DNA from: Liopterus haemorrhoidalis
Lineage: Eukaryota; Arthropoda; Insecta; Coleoptera; Dytiscidae
Assembly: GCA_963971575.1 (NCBI GenBank)
Contig: OZ020611.1
Span: 246,412,654-246,476,653, forward strand
Length of the DNA stretch: 64,000 nt
Direction: 5' to 3'
Below the pieces are notes generated by a model. That model saw only the letters and a program-made list of their open reading frames with translations, did no database searches and was not told where the DNA came from. Each line of letters opens with the position of its first letter. Positions within the stretch are counted from its first letter, which is position 1. Shown here one piece after another: positions 1 through 11,120 of the stretch. The position numbers and the translations under genes were made by a program.

Positions 1-251
1 ATAGCAACATTTATCAAAATATAATAATTTTGACAAAATAATTTAAACAAATTAAAATGCAAAAAAAAACAGAAAAAATAAAATTAACAGGATTATTAAG
101 CGCACGACAAAACCAACTACGCTACTAGAGCTACTGACCTGGTGTGTTACATATTGAATTAAATATTTAACATATTTTAGTTAAAAACACAAAAAATGCG
201 TTATTTTCCGAAAACATAATCTTTTTGGTCATACCTACAAAACCCTAAAAA
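1..251 (-). mobile_element. Family A element, cut by window edge and internally deleted
   Basis: This is the reverse-oriented 5' and central part of family A. The 5' edge, read on the minus strand, is the usual TTTTTAGGGTTTTGTAGGTA at about 232-251. The GTCY array and its flanks are missing: the segment ending AAAACATAAT at 220 is joined almost directly to the 5' terminal block near 224, a deletion of several hundred bases relative to 14061-15135. A tRNA-like cassette lies at about 95-165. The rest of the element continues left of the window. Non-coding; identity rests on alignment by eye to the other A copies. Confidence 0.8.
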
Positions 252-536
252 TGGAGCCATTTATCAATATATTTCTTATTAATCTAATGAAGATTTGAAC
301 ACGAAGCAAATGGAAAAAAAAAAACGCTGAGATTTTTGGCAATTTACTTAATTTAAAAAAATTAAATTGAAGCTCTTAGCACTGAAATAACGAATAAAAA
401 TAATTTTCAAAAAACTGTTGATTTTAGTGTGATAAATAGAACAAATATTCGTAGACATCCAGTATTATGTTGGCTTCTTACATTTATTAAATACCTACAA
501 AACCCTGAAATGTGTGAAAAATCACACATCACATCA
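252..536 (+). mobile_element. Diverged family A relative (A2), 3' part
   Basis: The block 432-536 is nearly identical to 23655-23760 and ends with the family A 3' signature: the subterminal repeat TACCTACAAAACCCTGAAAT followed by a GTGTGAAAAATCACAC palindrome. The preceding 252-431 resembles 36895-37150. I call this group A2 because it shares the A termini but not most of the A body. Confidence 0.65.
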
Positions 537-1440
537 TTATTTTTTTATTTAACTTCAAAAATATATTTATAAAGAAGTGGTTTAAAATATAGAAACGATT
601 ATTCCTGTTCTACTCGCAATTAAAAATGAATATAACTCAAACTGTACGAAGCACGGGCACGTCAGCTAGGAGATGCATAATATTCTCTTGGTTTATGAAA
701 ATCCTTCCAAGAAAGCAAGTGACGTAGGTTAAAGCCCTATATGTTTATTTATAATTTATAGTTGAAACAATTGAATAGGTGGGACGGTGCGTCCGATTAA
801 CAGTCTGAATAGTGGCACTGGCACTGTGTTCAGTGATTTGTCGCGATGATAAGTGCGCGAACATTTGACAGGTCGCGAGTATTGTTCCCACGGCTCAAAC
901 AGACAGACAGACAGACACATATCAGATTTTAAACAATTATTTAACTAGCAGCAGTTCGGCTGTGCTGTGTTATTCGGGGAGCGAAGCGAGGCCAGGTGTT
1001 CCGCAGCGATGTTCCCATAGCACACACCACCTGCACGCCAGAGCATTATTTGAGCTGCACCCCCTCCCGCACCCCCTCTGTACCAGGCCACCGCCACCCC
1101 CGCCTTGGTTATTGTCGCTGTTGTTTGCACTTGCGAACACAGGATACGCAATGATTTGCTCACAACCAGCACCGTGAACGATTTTATAAAACACCGGAAA
1201 ACATCTGTAAGACTTTCGACAAATTTACCAAAAAAATACCTAAATCATATTGCTTACGAAGGTGTAATACATAATCGAATCATTTAGGTGTGATATTATT
1301 TTCACTATCGTCAACTAAATCTAGTAGGAATGACGAGAATTAGAAATTTATGGAACCGGGTACCCGCAACAATTACCCGGATATTAACCACTACCCGCTA
1401 ATTACCCGCTACCCGTTGATAAATAAAAATTAAAAGTAAA
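537..1440. other. Unique DNA with a GC-rich island at about 780-1200
   Basis: No reading frame here looks like a known protein. The island 780-1200 is clearly richer in G+C than its surroundings and carries C-rich tracts near 1060-1110. A short GACA run lies at 900-916. The segment 1350-1425 consists of repeated CCCGCTA/TACCCG-like units, as seen at ends of some hAT MITEs. The island may be host regulatory DNA; this is inference from composition only. Confidence 0.35.
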
Positions 1441-1750
1441 TATAGCAAAATTGATGTGAAGTGTGAATTTTCACACATTTCAGGGTTTTGTAGGTATTTA
1501 ATAAGTGTAAGAAATCGATAGATTCAGTTGTAGGCTCTCGTTGAAACATATTGAATAACAGGAAAAGAAAAAAATTGATGTGAAGTGTGAATTTTCACAC
1601 ATTTCAGGGTTTTGTAGGTATTTAATAAGTGTAAGAAATCGATAGATTCAGTTGTAGGCTCTCGATGAAACATATTGAATAACAGGAAAAGAAAAAAATT
1701 GATGTGAAGTGTGAATTTTCACACATTTCAGGGTTTTGTAGGTATTTATT
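1441..1750 (-). repeat. Tandemly repeated family A 3' terminus, period about 124 bp
   Basis: The block beginning TTGATGTGAAGTGTGAATTT occurs at 1451, 1575 and 1699, a spacing of 124 bp each time. Each unit holds the terminal palindrome GTGTGAATTTTCACAC and the subterminal repeat CAGGGTTTTGTAGGTA. The third unit runs on into the full element at 1697-2746; the first two carry a filler of about 75 bp. The units are almost identical, so the duplication is recent or homogenised. Confidence 0.85.
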
Positions 1751-2746
1751 AACTGTGTGATGATTATTTGGGATGCCAAATCAAATTTTATGTCAAAATA
1801 TTTTTTTATGAATTTTAATTCGAATGCCTAATACCATTATTTAAGTTTCTAAATATGTGCTGTATTTTTTTTTTATATAGCAAGGTTCATTATGATTTTG
1901 GAAATTGCGCCTATGACTTCCATTGGTTGCTTAAATCATAAGCCCCGCCCTCTGATACCTTCAAATATAGAATTAAATTATAATTTCAACACTTCCCACT
2001 GGTTATTAAATTTACGCTTTTAAAAATTAAATGCAACATTTACCAAAATATAACTAGAATTTTGACAAAATAATTTAAACAAAATAAAAATGCAGGAAAA
2101 AACTGAAAAAATTAAAATTGACGGGATTCGAACAGTTTCTTACAGTAGTTTCAACTCACTAAGCGTCAACGCTACCACTGTGCTATACAGGATCACTCGT
2201 TTAGTATGTTAAATAGCGGATTAAATATATTACATATTTTACTTAAAAACACAAAAAATGCATTATTTTCCGAAAACATAATCTGATCAAAAATTCCTGT
2301 TGTACTATTCCGGTTCACACCAATGTACATCACTGAGAATTTTTTCAGATTTTTAGTTTATACCATCTGGGCTACAGGGTGTGGGACAAAAAATTTTTTG
2401 CACAATTTTGGCAAAAATCGCCTCAAAATAATTTATTTTGCAAAAATAAAATTTTGATCGTTAATCCACGTACTAAGGGCTTTCATTTCATACACTACAC
2501 AGAATTGTAAAAAAATATATTTTTTTTCGATGAGCACATATTTGTTTATATTTTTAGGGGGATATGTTTTTTAGTTGTTTTAGTATTTTTCCTATGTGCG
2601 GGTCAAAGAGTTGTATAAGCATGCCAAATTTCAACTCTCTAGGTTTAGCCGTTTGGCTACAATTTTTACCGAACAGACAGACAGACAGACAGACGACAAA
2701 ATGACGGTATAAGGGTTTTTTGGTCATACCTACAAAACTCTAAAAA
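1697..2746 (-). mobile_element. Family A element, near full length
   Basis: Reading on the minus strand the order is: T-rich 5' edge and subterminal repeat at 2722-2746; a short GTCT array at 2673-2693; the conserved block that includes AGCCAAACGGCTAAACCTAG; the CACACCCTGTAGCCCAGATG block near 2363-2382; a tRNA-like cassette at 2119-2205; and a 3' subterminal repeat plus palindrome at 1697-1750. No protein is encoded. The architecture matches Helentron-derived non-autonomous elements; that class is inferred. Confidence 0.85.
2119..2205 (-). other. tRNA-like cassette in family A copy 1
   Basis: On the minus strand, TAGCACAGTGGTAGCG near 2170-2185 resembles a Pol III box A and D arm, and GTTCGAATCCC at 2122-2133 is an excellent box B. 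Spacing fits a tRNA body. The flanking family A sequence is conserved with the other copies but this cassette is not. Confidence 0.6.
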
Positions 2747-2786
2747 CACTCGGTAGTTTCAAAGAATAAAACAAGTTTATTTGATA

Positions 2787-2822
2787 CGTTATTCGACTTA
2801 CGAGGCTATCTTCAGAAATACA
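2787..2822 (-). other. Hammerhead-like box pair
   Basis: The minus strand reads CTGAAGA at 2809-2815, then a potential short stem, then CGAATAACG. It resembles the CTGAAGA..GAAA arrangement at 20402-20440 and 34434-34462, but here the second box is degenerate. It lies between a family A and a family C element. Weak on its own. Confidence 0.25.
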
Positions 2823-2914
2823 AAAGGTTTAAGAAATACATTCTTATAAATAGAAAAATTAAAAACTATTAGAGAGGAGAAGGTATTGAAACAAATGTGG
2901 CTATAATTAGGAAA

Positions 2915-3275
2915 ACTAAACCTATTTTCGAAGTGCCGTCCGTGTGTGTCTGTGTATGTGTCTGTTTGTCTGTGTGTATACACGATAACTCAAGAACGAT
3001 TCAACTTAGAGAGTTCGTTCTGATACCAAAAATTTCTCTATTAATTGGGAAGAACCCTATTTCTTTTCATGAAGATTCGAAACCGGAAATGGAAGTTATT
3101 AAACCTTAAAACTTTTAAAAAAATCATAACTAGTAAACCATGCCTTTTACAAAAAATTTGTATAAAACATAATTTGATGTATTTTTGAAAGTTTATATAA
3201 TATTTAAAAAAAATATATATATATTTTTTTTATGGGAGGGCAAGTCTAGCGGAGGTCTCCTTTCGCCACTGGTTT
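2915..3275 (+). mobile_element. Family C element, 5' truncated
   Basis: It starts within the body at CCTATTTTCGAAGTGCCGTC, has a GT/GTCT array at 2941-2975, the conserved phrase ACGATAACTCAAGAACGATT, and ends with the family C 3' terminus: GGGAGGGCAAGT, a GGAGGTCTCC hairpin and CACTGGTTT. The 5' ACTTGCCC terminus is missing. Non-coding. Confidence 0.8.
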
Positions 3276-3415
3276 ATATATACTGTTTTGGGAAAAATTT
3301 TAGGATTAAAAATAAGACAAACAATAATAAGTATACAAAATGTAATTACAGAAATACAAACAATGTTTACAGCGATTTATATTAGAATTCACGGGAAAAT
3401 GCATATTCCCTTGTA

Positions 3416-3660
3416 ATTTTTAGGCTTTCGTAGGTATAATCAAGAAATCCTTATTATAGACATTTTGGCTAAGCGGTTGAATTTAGAGAACTGAACATAC
3501 GAGAAATACTGAGATTTCAAAAATATATCCCGCATAAATATAAGCAAATGTATTTATCAAAGAAAAAAAGTTTGTAAAATTTTCAGGGATATCAAACAAA
3601 AGTTTTTGATACATGTATTAACAATCACATTTTTTATATCAACAAAAAATTTAATTATCA
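3416..3660 (+). mobile_element. Diverged family A fragment
   Basis: It begins TTTTTAGGCTTTCGTAGGTA, a variant of the family A 5' edge, and follows the A body (GGTATAATCAAGAAATCC, then a GAATTTAGAGAACTGAACAT segment) but without a GTCY array. A reverse-oriented relative lies at 15590-15812. Confidence 0.6.
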
Positions 3661-4250
3661 TTTCTTTCATTTCATCATTTTATTTTTCACAACTTGCTTA
3701 CATATCATGTTTTTGAGAAAATTCGTGTTCCCTCTATCTTAGTACACCCTGAATAAATAGAAAAATCAAACAAGAGATGTGATGTCATCCTGGTTAAAAC
3801 TGTGGTACAGAGATTGCAACATTTCTTTCGTATATAGATCTGAATGGTGGCAGTTCCTGTTGCGATGCAATTATATCGACCCTTCCTTCCCCTGTACAGA
3901 ACTATAATCATGTGTGTAAGGGTGAGGGGAGCCACCCTTAACACCCTTAACCTACATACACTTCCTCTGTCTGCCCCCTACCCCTCCCCCACCCCCGGCT
4001 CATCTCGTCTCATCACAATCTTTATATTTTACTTCCGAGTGTATGACAGGTTATAATTCATTAAACATTACACTTTTGTTTCGTTGTTTCGAATAAAAGT
4101 TTGTTAAATAGAACTATTTTCTTATGTTTCACTGATTTGTTTATTACACTGACTGCAGTTTCGGTTCTTGCCATTCTATTTTCCTACTAAAAAATTATTG
4201 AAATTAAAAAATATTCTTTTTATTTCAATAATGAAAAGTTATAAGATCTA
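3661..4250. other. Unique stretch with a small GC-rich patch at 3840-4010
   Basis: I see no supportable gene. The patch 3840-4010 is C-rich (3960-4005) and may be a small island of the type seen elsewhere in the window. The remainder is AT-rich. Confidence 0.3.
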
Positions 4251-4251
4251 T

Positions 4252-5305
4252 AAAAAAAAATCAGCTGTGGCCACCACAGGACCGACCGCCATCACAAAGT
4301 ACTTGTGTCAAATACATTCTAGCAGCAGAGTAGAAATAATTTCCCAATATTAGAGAATTATTGCAACCTCTGTTCTACTGATCTTTTAATAAAATTTCCT
4401 TTATGACATGTGCGCCTGCGCAGTTGATATATCCTTAATTTCTTTCTTTTATTGAAATACAGGCAACCTATATTTAATTTAAATAACGGCAAAGCATTTT
4501 TTATTTAAAGCACCTTAATTTTGACAGGTCTTGTCAATGTAACCTCAAAATTAACAACGGAGTAAATTCGAACAAAAAATTGGTGACTTTTCTTGTGAGT
4601 AATGATGCAAGCTAAAGATAAAAAAACGTTTACGATTTAAATACGAGGACGATGTTATTCTTCTCCGAGAAATTGTGTCACGAAACCCTTTTGCGAATGG
4701 TTGTGCCGTATGCGAGTATGCCGTATGGGAAAAAAATAGTCTGTTGCAGTTAACTCATATAAGAGTTGCAGTTAACTTCTATATTCATTACGATTTCGAT
4801 CTATCAATTTGGCATATTTGTCAAAATAAAGTATGAAGCAAGAGCACCGTTGCAATAACACTCTTTAAAACATCATGAAAAATGTTAATACAGGATACTT
4901 TATTAGAGGTTTCTTTTAATAAAGTCAGCTTTTTTTCACTTTGCAATATCTCTCTATTTTCTAACAGAGTTATTATTTATCATGACCATGGAAACGTTAC
5001 ATATAAGTATGAAAAAATAGATATAATACGGACCAATTTTTCAATTTTTTTTTGTTTTATTAAAAAATATCTCAAATATGAGTTGTTAGTTATTGTATTT
5101 ATAGCAACTTTGGTTAAATACATTTTTTCGAAATATTTTTCTGTAATGAAATATTCGCAAAAATCTTAAAATCGACACGAGTAAACTCCCATTTATAGTC
5201 AACCGATTTTTACCAAGAGTTGATGTTAAAAGCTTAAATATGAAGTTTCATAAAAATCCTTTTAGCCAAATTTGCTCTGCACGTGTACACGGGCCGACAG
5301 GTAGA
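4252..5305 (-). mobile_element. Family B element with an insertion, 5' end missing
   Basis: The 3' terminus (plus strand CAGCTGTGGCCACCACAGG, then ACCGACCGCCATCA) is at 4261-4295. The body resumes at 4956 and runs to the CTCTGCACGTGTACACGGGC block near 5290, where the GTCY array and 5' end are lost. Non-coding. Orientation is called from the 3' hairpin CTGTGG-CCA-CCACAG. Confidence 0.8.
4352..4955. mobile_element. Insertion in family B, possible MITE
   Basis: The insertion splits the family B phrase CCTAATATT|TTCTAACAGAG. Its ends are imperfectly inverted: AGAGAATTATTGCAA at the left and, read on the other strand, AGAGAGATATTGCAA at the right. No coding sequence is visible and the superfamily is unknown. 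Confidence 0.45.
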
Positions 5306-5319
5306 TCATTCTAACTAGT

Positions 5320-5615
5320 TAAAATATTCCATTCCCATCAATATAGGTACTTTATTGAGATTTTTTCAGATGTTTAGAACAATCCATCTGGAGAATACGG
5401 TGGGGTACAAAAAAAATGGACAATTTTTAGAGAAAGTCCCATTAAATATAATTGACTTTTAAAAAATAAAAATATGATTGTTTATCCACGCTTTAAAATA
5501 TTTAATTTGGTAACCTAACCAAAATTTAAAAAAATATTTTTTCATTATTACATATTTGTTGGATAATTATCTCACTAGACGCTATAAGAGTTTTTTGGTG
5601 GTCATACATAATTTA
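5320..5615 (-). mobile_element. Diverged family A fragment
   Basis: It carries degraded versions of the A blocks in the expected order, including ATTTTTTCAGATGTTTAG, ACAATCCATCTGGAG and GGTGGGGTACAAAA, ending at TTTTTTGGTGGTCATAC. The GTCY array is absent. Confidence 0.55.
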
Positions 5616-5797
5616 ATATACAACAAAAAATTAATAATAATAAAAATTTTAAAAAATTTAGCATTTAATTATACGACACCTAAAAAATCTCTAAAACAAA
5701 TATTTTGGAATTTTTAACTTGGTGTTTTAAAATCGTGACGTAATTAATTGTTTCAGAAGCAATTACCTTATGAGTCAAGAGTTTTTGGTTTTTGTGA

Positions 5798-6145
5798 GGC
5801 AGTTACCAGTGGCGTGCACATTTTAAACACGTTTAAATTGGTTTTGTGTATTTCTATATTACTATTTATCATTTTATTAAACGCACGCCTGTCACCATAT
5901 TTATAATATCATTAAACACACCCCTGTAAGCATATTTTTCCTCAAAATTTTAGGGTAACATTTTTATGATCTATTGTGTTTAACCCTAGTTCGTATTCCC
6001 ATATGATTTGTGCGGCACACTCGGTTGTTTTTAACAATATTTCGTTTCGAACTATTCATATTTTGTGGGCCACTTCTGTGTGAAAAAACAATAACTGTTT
6101 ATAAATAATAAATTTTATTATTATCAGTCTTTCTGAGATAGAGTA
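5798..6145. repeat. Composite repeat E, copy 1 (non-retrotransposon half)
   Basis: From GGCAGTTACCAGTGGCGTGC onward this stretch is closely similar to 40258-40615. In both places it is followed by the same non-LTR retrotransposon tail. The start CAGTGGCGTGCAC resembles an hAT-type terminus. No coding potential is seen. Confidence 0.7.
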
Positions 6146-6660
6146 TAGTTAGTTAGTTAGTTAATTAAAATTTTTGGCACACAGCAACAAAGGCTATTTG
6201 CGCCTAACGCAGCCCATCTAAATGCCTAGACTATATATTAAAAACAATAAATTAGACAATAAATAAATAAATAAAATTATTAAAAATACAAACATAAATA
6301 AATAATATAAAAAGTCTGTTTGTAATAATATAACATTTGAACAGACTCAGGGTGATGGTAATAGGCTGTAAAGGGGCCAATTACCATCGAATATCACAAT
6401 CAATAACTAGGAACACATTAAAATAAGGTGTAAGACTTAAAACAGTACACACATAAAACAGTAACTTCGATTCTCTTAGGAAGAGTATCAGCCTATCCAT
6501 GAGTACCCTGTCGTCACCTAAAGCAACTGACAGGTCATAGCACAGGCCTAACCTCTCCCTGACATCCTCGAACTGTAAACACTCAGTTAAAAAGTGTTTT
6601 TGGTACAATTGATGCCGGTGCCTTTCAGAGAGTAATTTTGATGTCCTAACAAATGTTCAA
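6146..6660 (-). pseudogene. 3' end of an I/R1-like non-LTR retrotransposon
   Basis: On the minus strand an open frame from about 6660 to 6381 reads LYQKHFLTECLQFEDVRERL followed by GLCYDLSVAL and an FLRESKLL segment. This resembles the C-terminal tail that follows RNase H in I- and R1-type elements (pattern HLLxEC...). The 3' UTR contains AGCCTTTGTTGCTGTGTGCC and ends in TAACTAACTAAC repeats at 6146-6165, a typical simple-repeat tail. The copy is strongly 5' truncated. The clade call is from memory of family patterns and is moderate. Confidence 0.55.
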
Positions 6661-7130
6661 TATTGCGATATGTGGAGGTGGTGGATGGAGGTGGAGGCAG
6701 GAGGAGGTGGAGGTGGTGATCAGTATTCGATGCGTGTATCACGCGGGGCGGCGATATACGGCGGCGGTTGACATTATTACCGGATGTAGCGAGACGAGGC
6801 GGTGTGCCTGAGAGGCGGGCGAGGGGGTTACAGGGAAGTTATAGACACCGTGGGAATGGGCTCATCGCCAGCACCTGCCCGCACCGGCCCGTTCGCGAAT
6901 AACATCCCTTCGGCTGCAACTGCAACCCTCTCTCTCCATTGTTCCGGGCTGTGTGCACAACAGCATCCTGCATACTGCTGCATCTCTTTCCCCGAACACT
7001 ATACACTATTATCTCAGTAGAGTCACTCGCTACATTCGCCAGATGATTTTATTTCATTTTACCGAACTTTCCCACATTCCCACACTCTCTGCTCTTGCTC
7101 TGTAACCCTATTAATCAATCACTATTAGCC
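6660..7130. other. GC-rich island
   Basis: A GGAGGTGG-rich segment (6670-6715) leads into a CG-dinucleotide-rich stretch to about 7020. Open frames of 70 codons exist but show no recognisable domain. Candidate host regulatory DNA, by composition only. Confidence 0.35.
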
Positions 7131-7254
7131 AGTCACCCAACCACCCATTCTCACTTCAATTTTAACTGGGGCAACCGAATAACCGATCAGATCACTTCTA
7201 TCATAAGCATTTACTACTTTAACAAATGATAATAATTCAAATTTTATAAATAAA

Positions 7255-8385
7255 GCATAATAAATAAAATAAAATAAAGCTTTATTGAAATTCTTTGCAT
7301 GTCTACAATAAAAGAGAAAAACACATAAGTACAGTACAGAGTTCCGTGTAACCTCACAAAATTCGGTTTTGACTCTATTTAACAAATAGAAATTTTAATT
7401 TAGAATTTGACAATTATGACTTAAAGGAAAAATTTTAAAAAAAAACCTTAACATTAATATTACATTATTTTAATTTCCGAAAAATTTCGAATATTTTAAT
7501 GAAGTTGTATAAAAATGTTTTGATTTAAATATCAAGTTTGATACGTTTATGTTTTTTAGATTTTGGTTTTAAAACAATTTTAGCGATGTTCGAAACAAGT
7601 TCGTTTGTATGTTGACTAGTTCTTATAAAGTATTTGGTTGATAGTTTGTGGATATGTTCGGAAATAGTTTCAATTTTGATATTTTTATGCATCCTACTGA
7701 TCATTTCATATCTGGGATATTTACCAATGATACGTAAGCACTTGTTTTGAATTACCTGTAACTTGTTTAAATTAGAGACATTACCTATACGCCAGACTGG
7801 GCAGGCGTAAGTTAGTACTGGTCTTACTATTGATTTATAAATTAGTAATTTATTATTATAAGATAAAAACGTTCTATTGTATATTTTAAATAATTGAAAA
7901 ATGATTTTATTAGCAGTATTGATAGTTTTTTTGATATGTTCAGTAAAATTTAGGGATTTGTCTAGTATTACACCTAGGTATTTGATGAAGGGTTTATGAT
8001 AAAATTTTTCATTGTTTATTTGAACATAGATATTATTAAGATTGGGACGTCTTTTAGTTAATATTATAAAGTCTGATTTTCTGCGTTTAATTTGATTCTC
8101 CATTTGTTGAAATGTTTATTAATTTTATGCAAATTGTTATTTAACCTGTTGGTAATAGTATTCAATCTAAACGATGTAGTGAATAAAGCTGTATCGTCAG
8201 CATAAAGACTTAAATTGACATGTTCGGTTTTCGGTATGTCATTGACATAAATATTGAAAAGGGTAGGTCCTAACACACTTCCTTGAGGTACACCTGCAGT
8301 TATGGAAATAAAGCATAATATCTTCAACAGAACTGAATCGCTTATTTCAGAAACTAGGTTATTACCCGTCAACAAGGACGGATTT
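7255..8385 (-). pseudogene. Jockey-like reverse transcriptase, 5' truncated and frameshifted
   Basis: On the minus strand the first frame (8375-8064) has the RT motif AGVPQGSVLGPTLFNIYVND and the catalytic box LYADDTALF. The second frame (8103-7525) continues with KYLGVILDKSLNF, then IYKSIVRPVLTYACPVW and KLQVIQNKCLRIIGKYPRY, the thumb region typical of Jockey elements. A single-base loss in the A run at 8077-8080 explains the frame change. The 3' tail reads CAATAAAGCTTTATTTTATT near 7260-7290. Everything upstream of RT block 4 and any ORF1 are missing, as expected for target-primed 5' truncation. A dead copy. Confidence 0.88.
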
Positions 8386-8569
8386 ATAATATAAACATTT
8401 CAATTGTTTGTATGTGTATTTGGTTTTATTTTGTAACGTATCTTAATTAACAACTGTCACTTGTCAAGAGACAGGGTGTCCCCAGTTAGCCAATCACGAG
8501 AACCTTAGGAAAAATTGACGTCACAATGTTACCGACACTACATAGAGACACTTGCTAATTATTATATAG

Positions 8570-8970
8570 CGGGTGAATTATTTAAAGAGCAACATACATG
8601 TTTCACATATAATGTTAATGAAGTGAGTTATTTCAAAAGCAACATAGCCATAAAACAAATGCTTATCGTATCCATAGAAAAGAAAATTTTTTTTTTTTTA
8701 AATATTTTTTGGAGCTACTAAGGACATTATTATTTTTGTTTGTATGTAAATATAAACAAACTAATAAAAATTCATTTATTGTTTCTAATTTACTATTTTT
8801 TAGCCGTCTAGGAACTTTATCATGTCAAATAACTATTATATCTAATCACCATTGCATATCTGTTGGCATGGATATGAGCTTGCTTTCATAATTTGCTATG
8901 TTGCTTTTAAAATAACTCACTTCATTAACATTATATGTGAAACATGTATGTTGCTCCTTAAATTCACCCG
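8570..8970. mobile_element. Element with inverted ends of about 80 bp
   Basis: CGGGTGAATTATTTAAAGAG at 8570 continues through AACATACATGTTTCACATAT to AGCAACATAG near 8647, and the reverse complement appears at about 8897-8970 ending AATTCACCCG. The 240 bp interior has no recognisable protein. A clean target-site duplication was not found, so the superfamily is open; a fold-back MITE is the simplest reading. Confidence 0.7.
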
Positions 8971-9401
8971 GTGTGTAAATCGCCCATCGACCATAATCGG
9001 CAAAACTTGGCAAACTCGGCAAAACTTTTCTAGATTCATATTATATGTAGATATACTCATCATTTTTTATTCAGGTGCTATACTTACTAAATTTAAAGAA
9101 ATAAAACTAATTACTTATCAAAAATTTTAAATCAAATAAAGCGCCAGATATTAACAATATACGAAAAACTTAAAAGGTAAGTTTTTACAAAAACTAAGAA
9201 AGAACTGTTTTATTGCTTTTCAGATTTATTCACTTTTACATGCGTTCAAACCAATTCTCGAAATATTTTTTCCCTTCTGAAGTTGGTATCTCAAAAACAT
9301 GGTTTTCTAAGGCTTCAACAGTTTTTCAGGTGATGAAAATAGTTGTCTACGCATTTTTAGGGTTTTGTAGGTATGACCAAAAAAACCTTATACCGTCATT
9401 T

Positions 9402-9405
9402 TGTC

Positions 9406-9499
<94 letters not shown>

Positions 9500-9613
9500 C
9501 CGTCTCTCCGTCTGTCCGTCTGTCCGTCTGTCCGTCAGTCCGTCCGTCCGTCCGTCCGTCCGTCCGTCCGTCCGTCCGTCCGTCCGTCCGTCCGTCCGTC
9601 CGTCCGTCCGTCC

Positions 9614-9655
<42 letters not shown>
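9402..9655 (+). repeat. GTCT/GTCC tetranucleotide array
   Basis: About 63 units. GTCT dominates at both ends, with a GTCC-rich block at 9540-9615. The array sits at the fixed array position of family A, so it is an expansion of the element's own internal microsatellite. It yields spurious Ser/Val/Cys/Leu frames on one strand and Arg/Gln/Thr/Asp frames on the other. Confidence 0.95.
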
Positions 9656-9944
9656 TCGGTAAAAATTGTAGCCAAACGGCTAAACCTAGAAAGTTGAAAT
9701 TTGGCATGACTATACAACTCTTTGACCCGCACATAGGAAAAATACTAAAAGCCCTTGGCACGTGGATTAACGATCAAATTTTTATTTTTGCAAAATAAAT
9801 TATTTTGAAGCGATTGTTGAAGTAAAGTACATTGGTGTGAACCGGAATAGTACAACAGGAATTTTTGATCAGATTATATTTTTGGAAAAAACGCATTTTT
9901 TTGTGTTTTTTAGCTAATAATGTACACAAGTTATAGCTTTGTAA

Positions 9945-10040
9945 CACGCTACACTGAAAGGTGTATGCTGGTCTAGTGGTTATGACGCTGGCTTTTCACC
10001 CAACTCGATCCGAAAGTGATCGAACCTTGCAAGAAGAGAC
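9945..10040 (+). other. tRNA-like cassette in family A copy 2
   Basis: TGGTCTAGTGGTTATGACGC resembles a tRNA D arm with box A, and GTGATCGAACCTTG at 10016-10029 is a degraded box B. A closely related cassette is at 28010-28095; the cassettes at the same position in other A copies are different. Confidence 0.5.
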
Positions 10041-10455
10041 AATATTATTTTTTGTTTTTTTTTTAAATTTTTATTATATTTTCAAAATTCTAGTTATATT
10101 TTGGCAAATGTTGCATTTCATTTTTAAAAGCGTAAATTTAATAACCAGTGGAAATTGTTTAAATTATAATTTAATTCTGTTTCAATGTACACGAAATCAG
10201 AGGGGCGGAGCTTATAACAACCAATGAAAGCCATAGGCGCAATTTTAAAAATTCATAAGAACCTTGCTATATATATAAAAAAAAATATATTGCACATGTT
10301 TAGAAACCTAAATAATGGTATTAGGCGTTCGAATTAAAATTTACAAAATAAAAAATTAATATAAAATTTGTTTTGGCATCCCAAATAATCATCATTCAAT
10401 AACTAAATACCTGCAAAATCCTGAAATGTGTGAAAATTCACACTTCACATCAATT

Positions 10456-10790
10456 TTTTGTTTTATTTTGGGGAACAAAAAAAAAACCGTTAGGGGATAA
10501 AATATGTGAATACGGATAATGAAACATTTTCAGGTCTTCACTTGAAATTTTGCCCCGTCTAACAAACAATTGTTAAAAATTGTGTTTAGCTCCTGTTTGA
10601 CGCCTTTAATCGGGGTCCAATTCGCCACAGCCTTTGTACAGTCTCAGGAGTGCCTAGGACCTACGAGAACCTTATTATGGCTCTGATTGTAGTTAATTAG
10701 GCAATACTAAATAATGATATTACAGGATTTCTGAATATTTGTTAAATGTGAGATGGTGTGCGGTGGAGAGAAAACAGGTCATTTAACACG
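10456..10790. other. Unique stretch, no feature recognised
   Basis: Mixed-composition sequence without a supportable gene or repeat. Confidence 0.3.
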
Positions 10791-11120
10791 GGGAAGGATT
10801 AATAGGCGAGCGCGACCCAGCGAGTGCGATAAGCTCAGTGCGAGTCCGAGTGCATTATCAGTCTGAACGCGGGGGACGAATGGCTCGGACAAGTCATTGA
10901 TGCGGCGAGTGGCGAGAAGCGAGCAGCGACACTCACCTGCGCTAATGTATGCAGCAGCACGACAACTTCCGGCCTGCATCTGTCTCTTCCGGATGTCCCC
11001 GTGATTCACGGCGGCAGTCAGGGGGGGGGGGGGGCAGAGAGACACAGTGCCGTGGGAGCCCGGCCCGACAGATGAGCAAACACCGCTCGCTGCTTCTATT
11101 CTCTTGTTTACGTATGCGCT
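10790..11120. other. GC-rich island with a long G run
   Basis: The segment is CG-rich (GCGAGCGCGACCCAGCGAGT) and carries an uninterrupted G run of about 13 near 11022. Overlapping frames of 83-115 codons on both strands are what open GC-rich DNA gives by chance and show no domain. Candidate regulatory island. Confidence 0.35.

Larger units (their letters stand above)
9354..10455 (+). mobile_element. Family A element with a long GTCY array
   Basis: The 5' edge TTTTTAGGGTTTTGTAGGTA at 9354 is followed by ATGACCAAAAAAACC, the array at 9402-9655, the AGCCAAACGGCTAAACCTAG block, a partial central region, a tRNA-like cassette (9945-10040), the AAAGCGTAAATTTAATAACC block and the 3' subterminal repeat and palindrome ending CACATCAATTTTT at 10455. 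Part of the central region is deleted near 9740-9810 compared with 27451-28524. Long open frames over the array are artefacts of the repeat. Confidence 0.88.

Noticed and set aside
5798..6145. Part of the I-like retrotransposon body
   Set aside because: It lies beyond the TAACTAAC tail of the retrotransposon, on the 3' side, so it is flanking DNA duplicated together with it.
9213..9798. Overlapping frames of 98-149 codons rich in Ser/Val/Cys/Leu or Thr/Asp/Arg/Gln
   Set aside because: They are translations of the GTCT/GTCC array in family A. The same frames appear at every array (20764-21151, 35492-35704, 52701-52968, 62632-62820) and have no domain.
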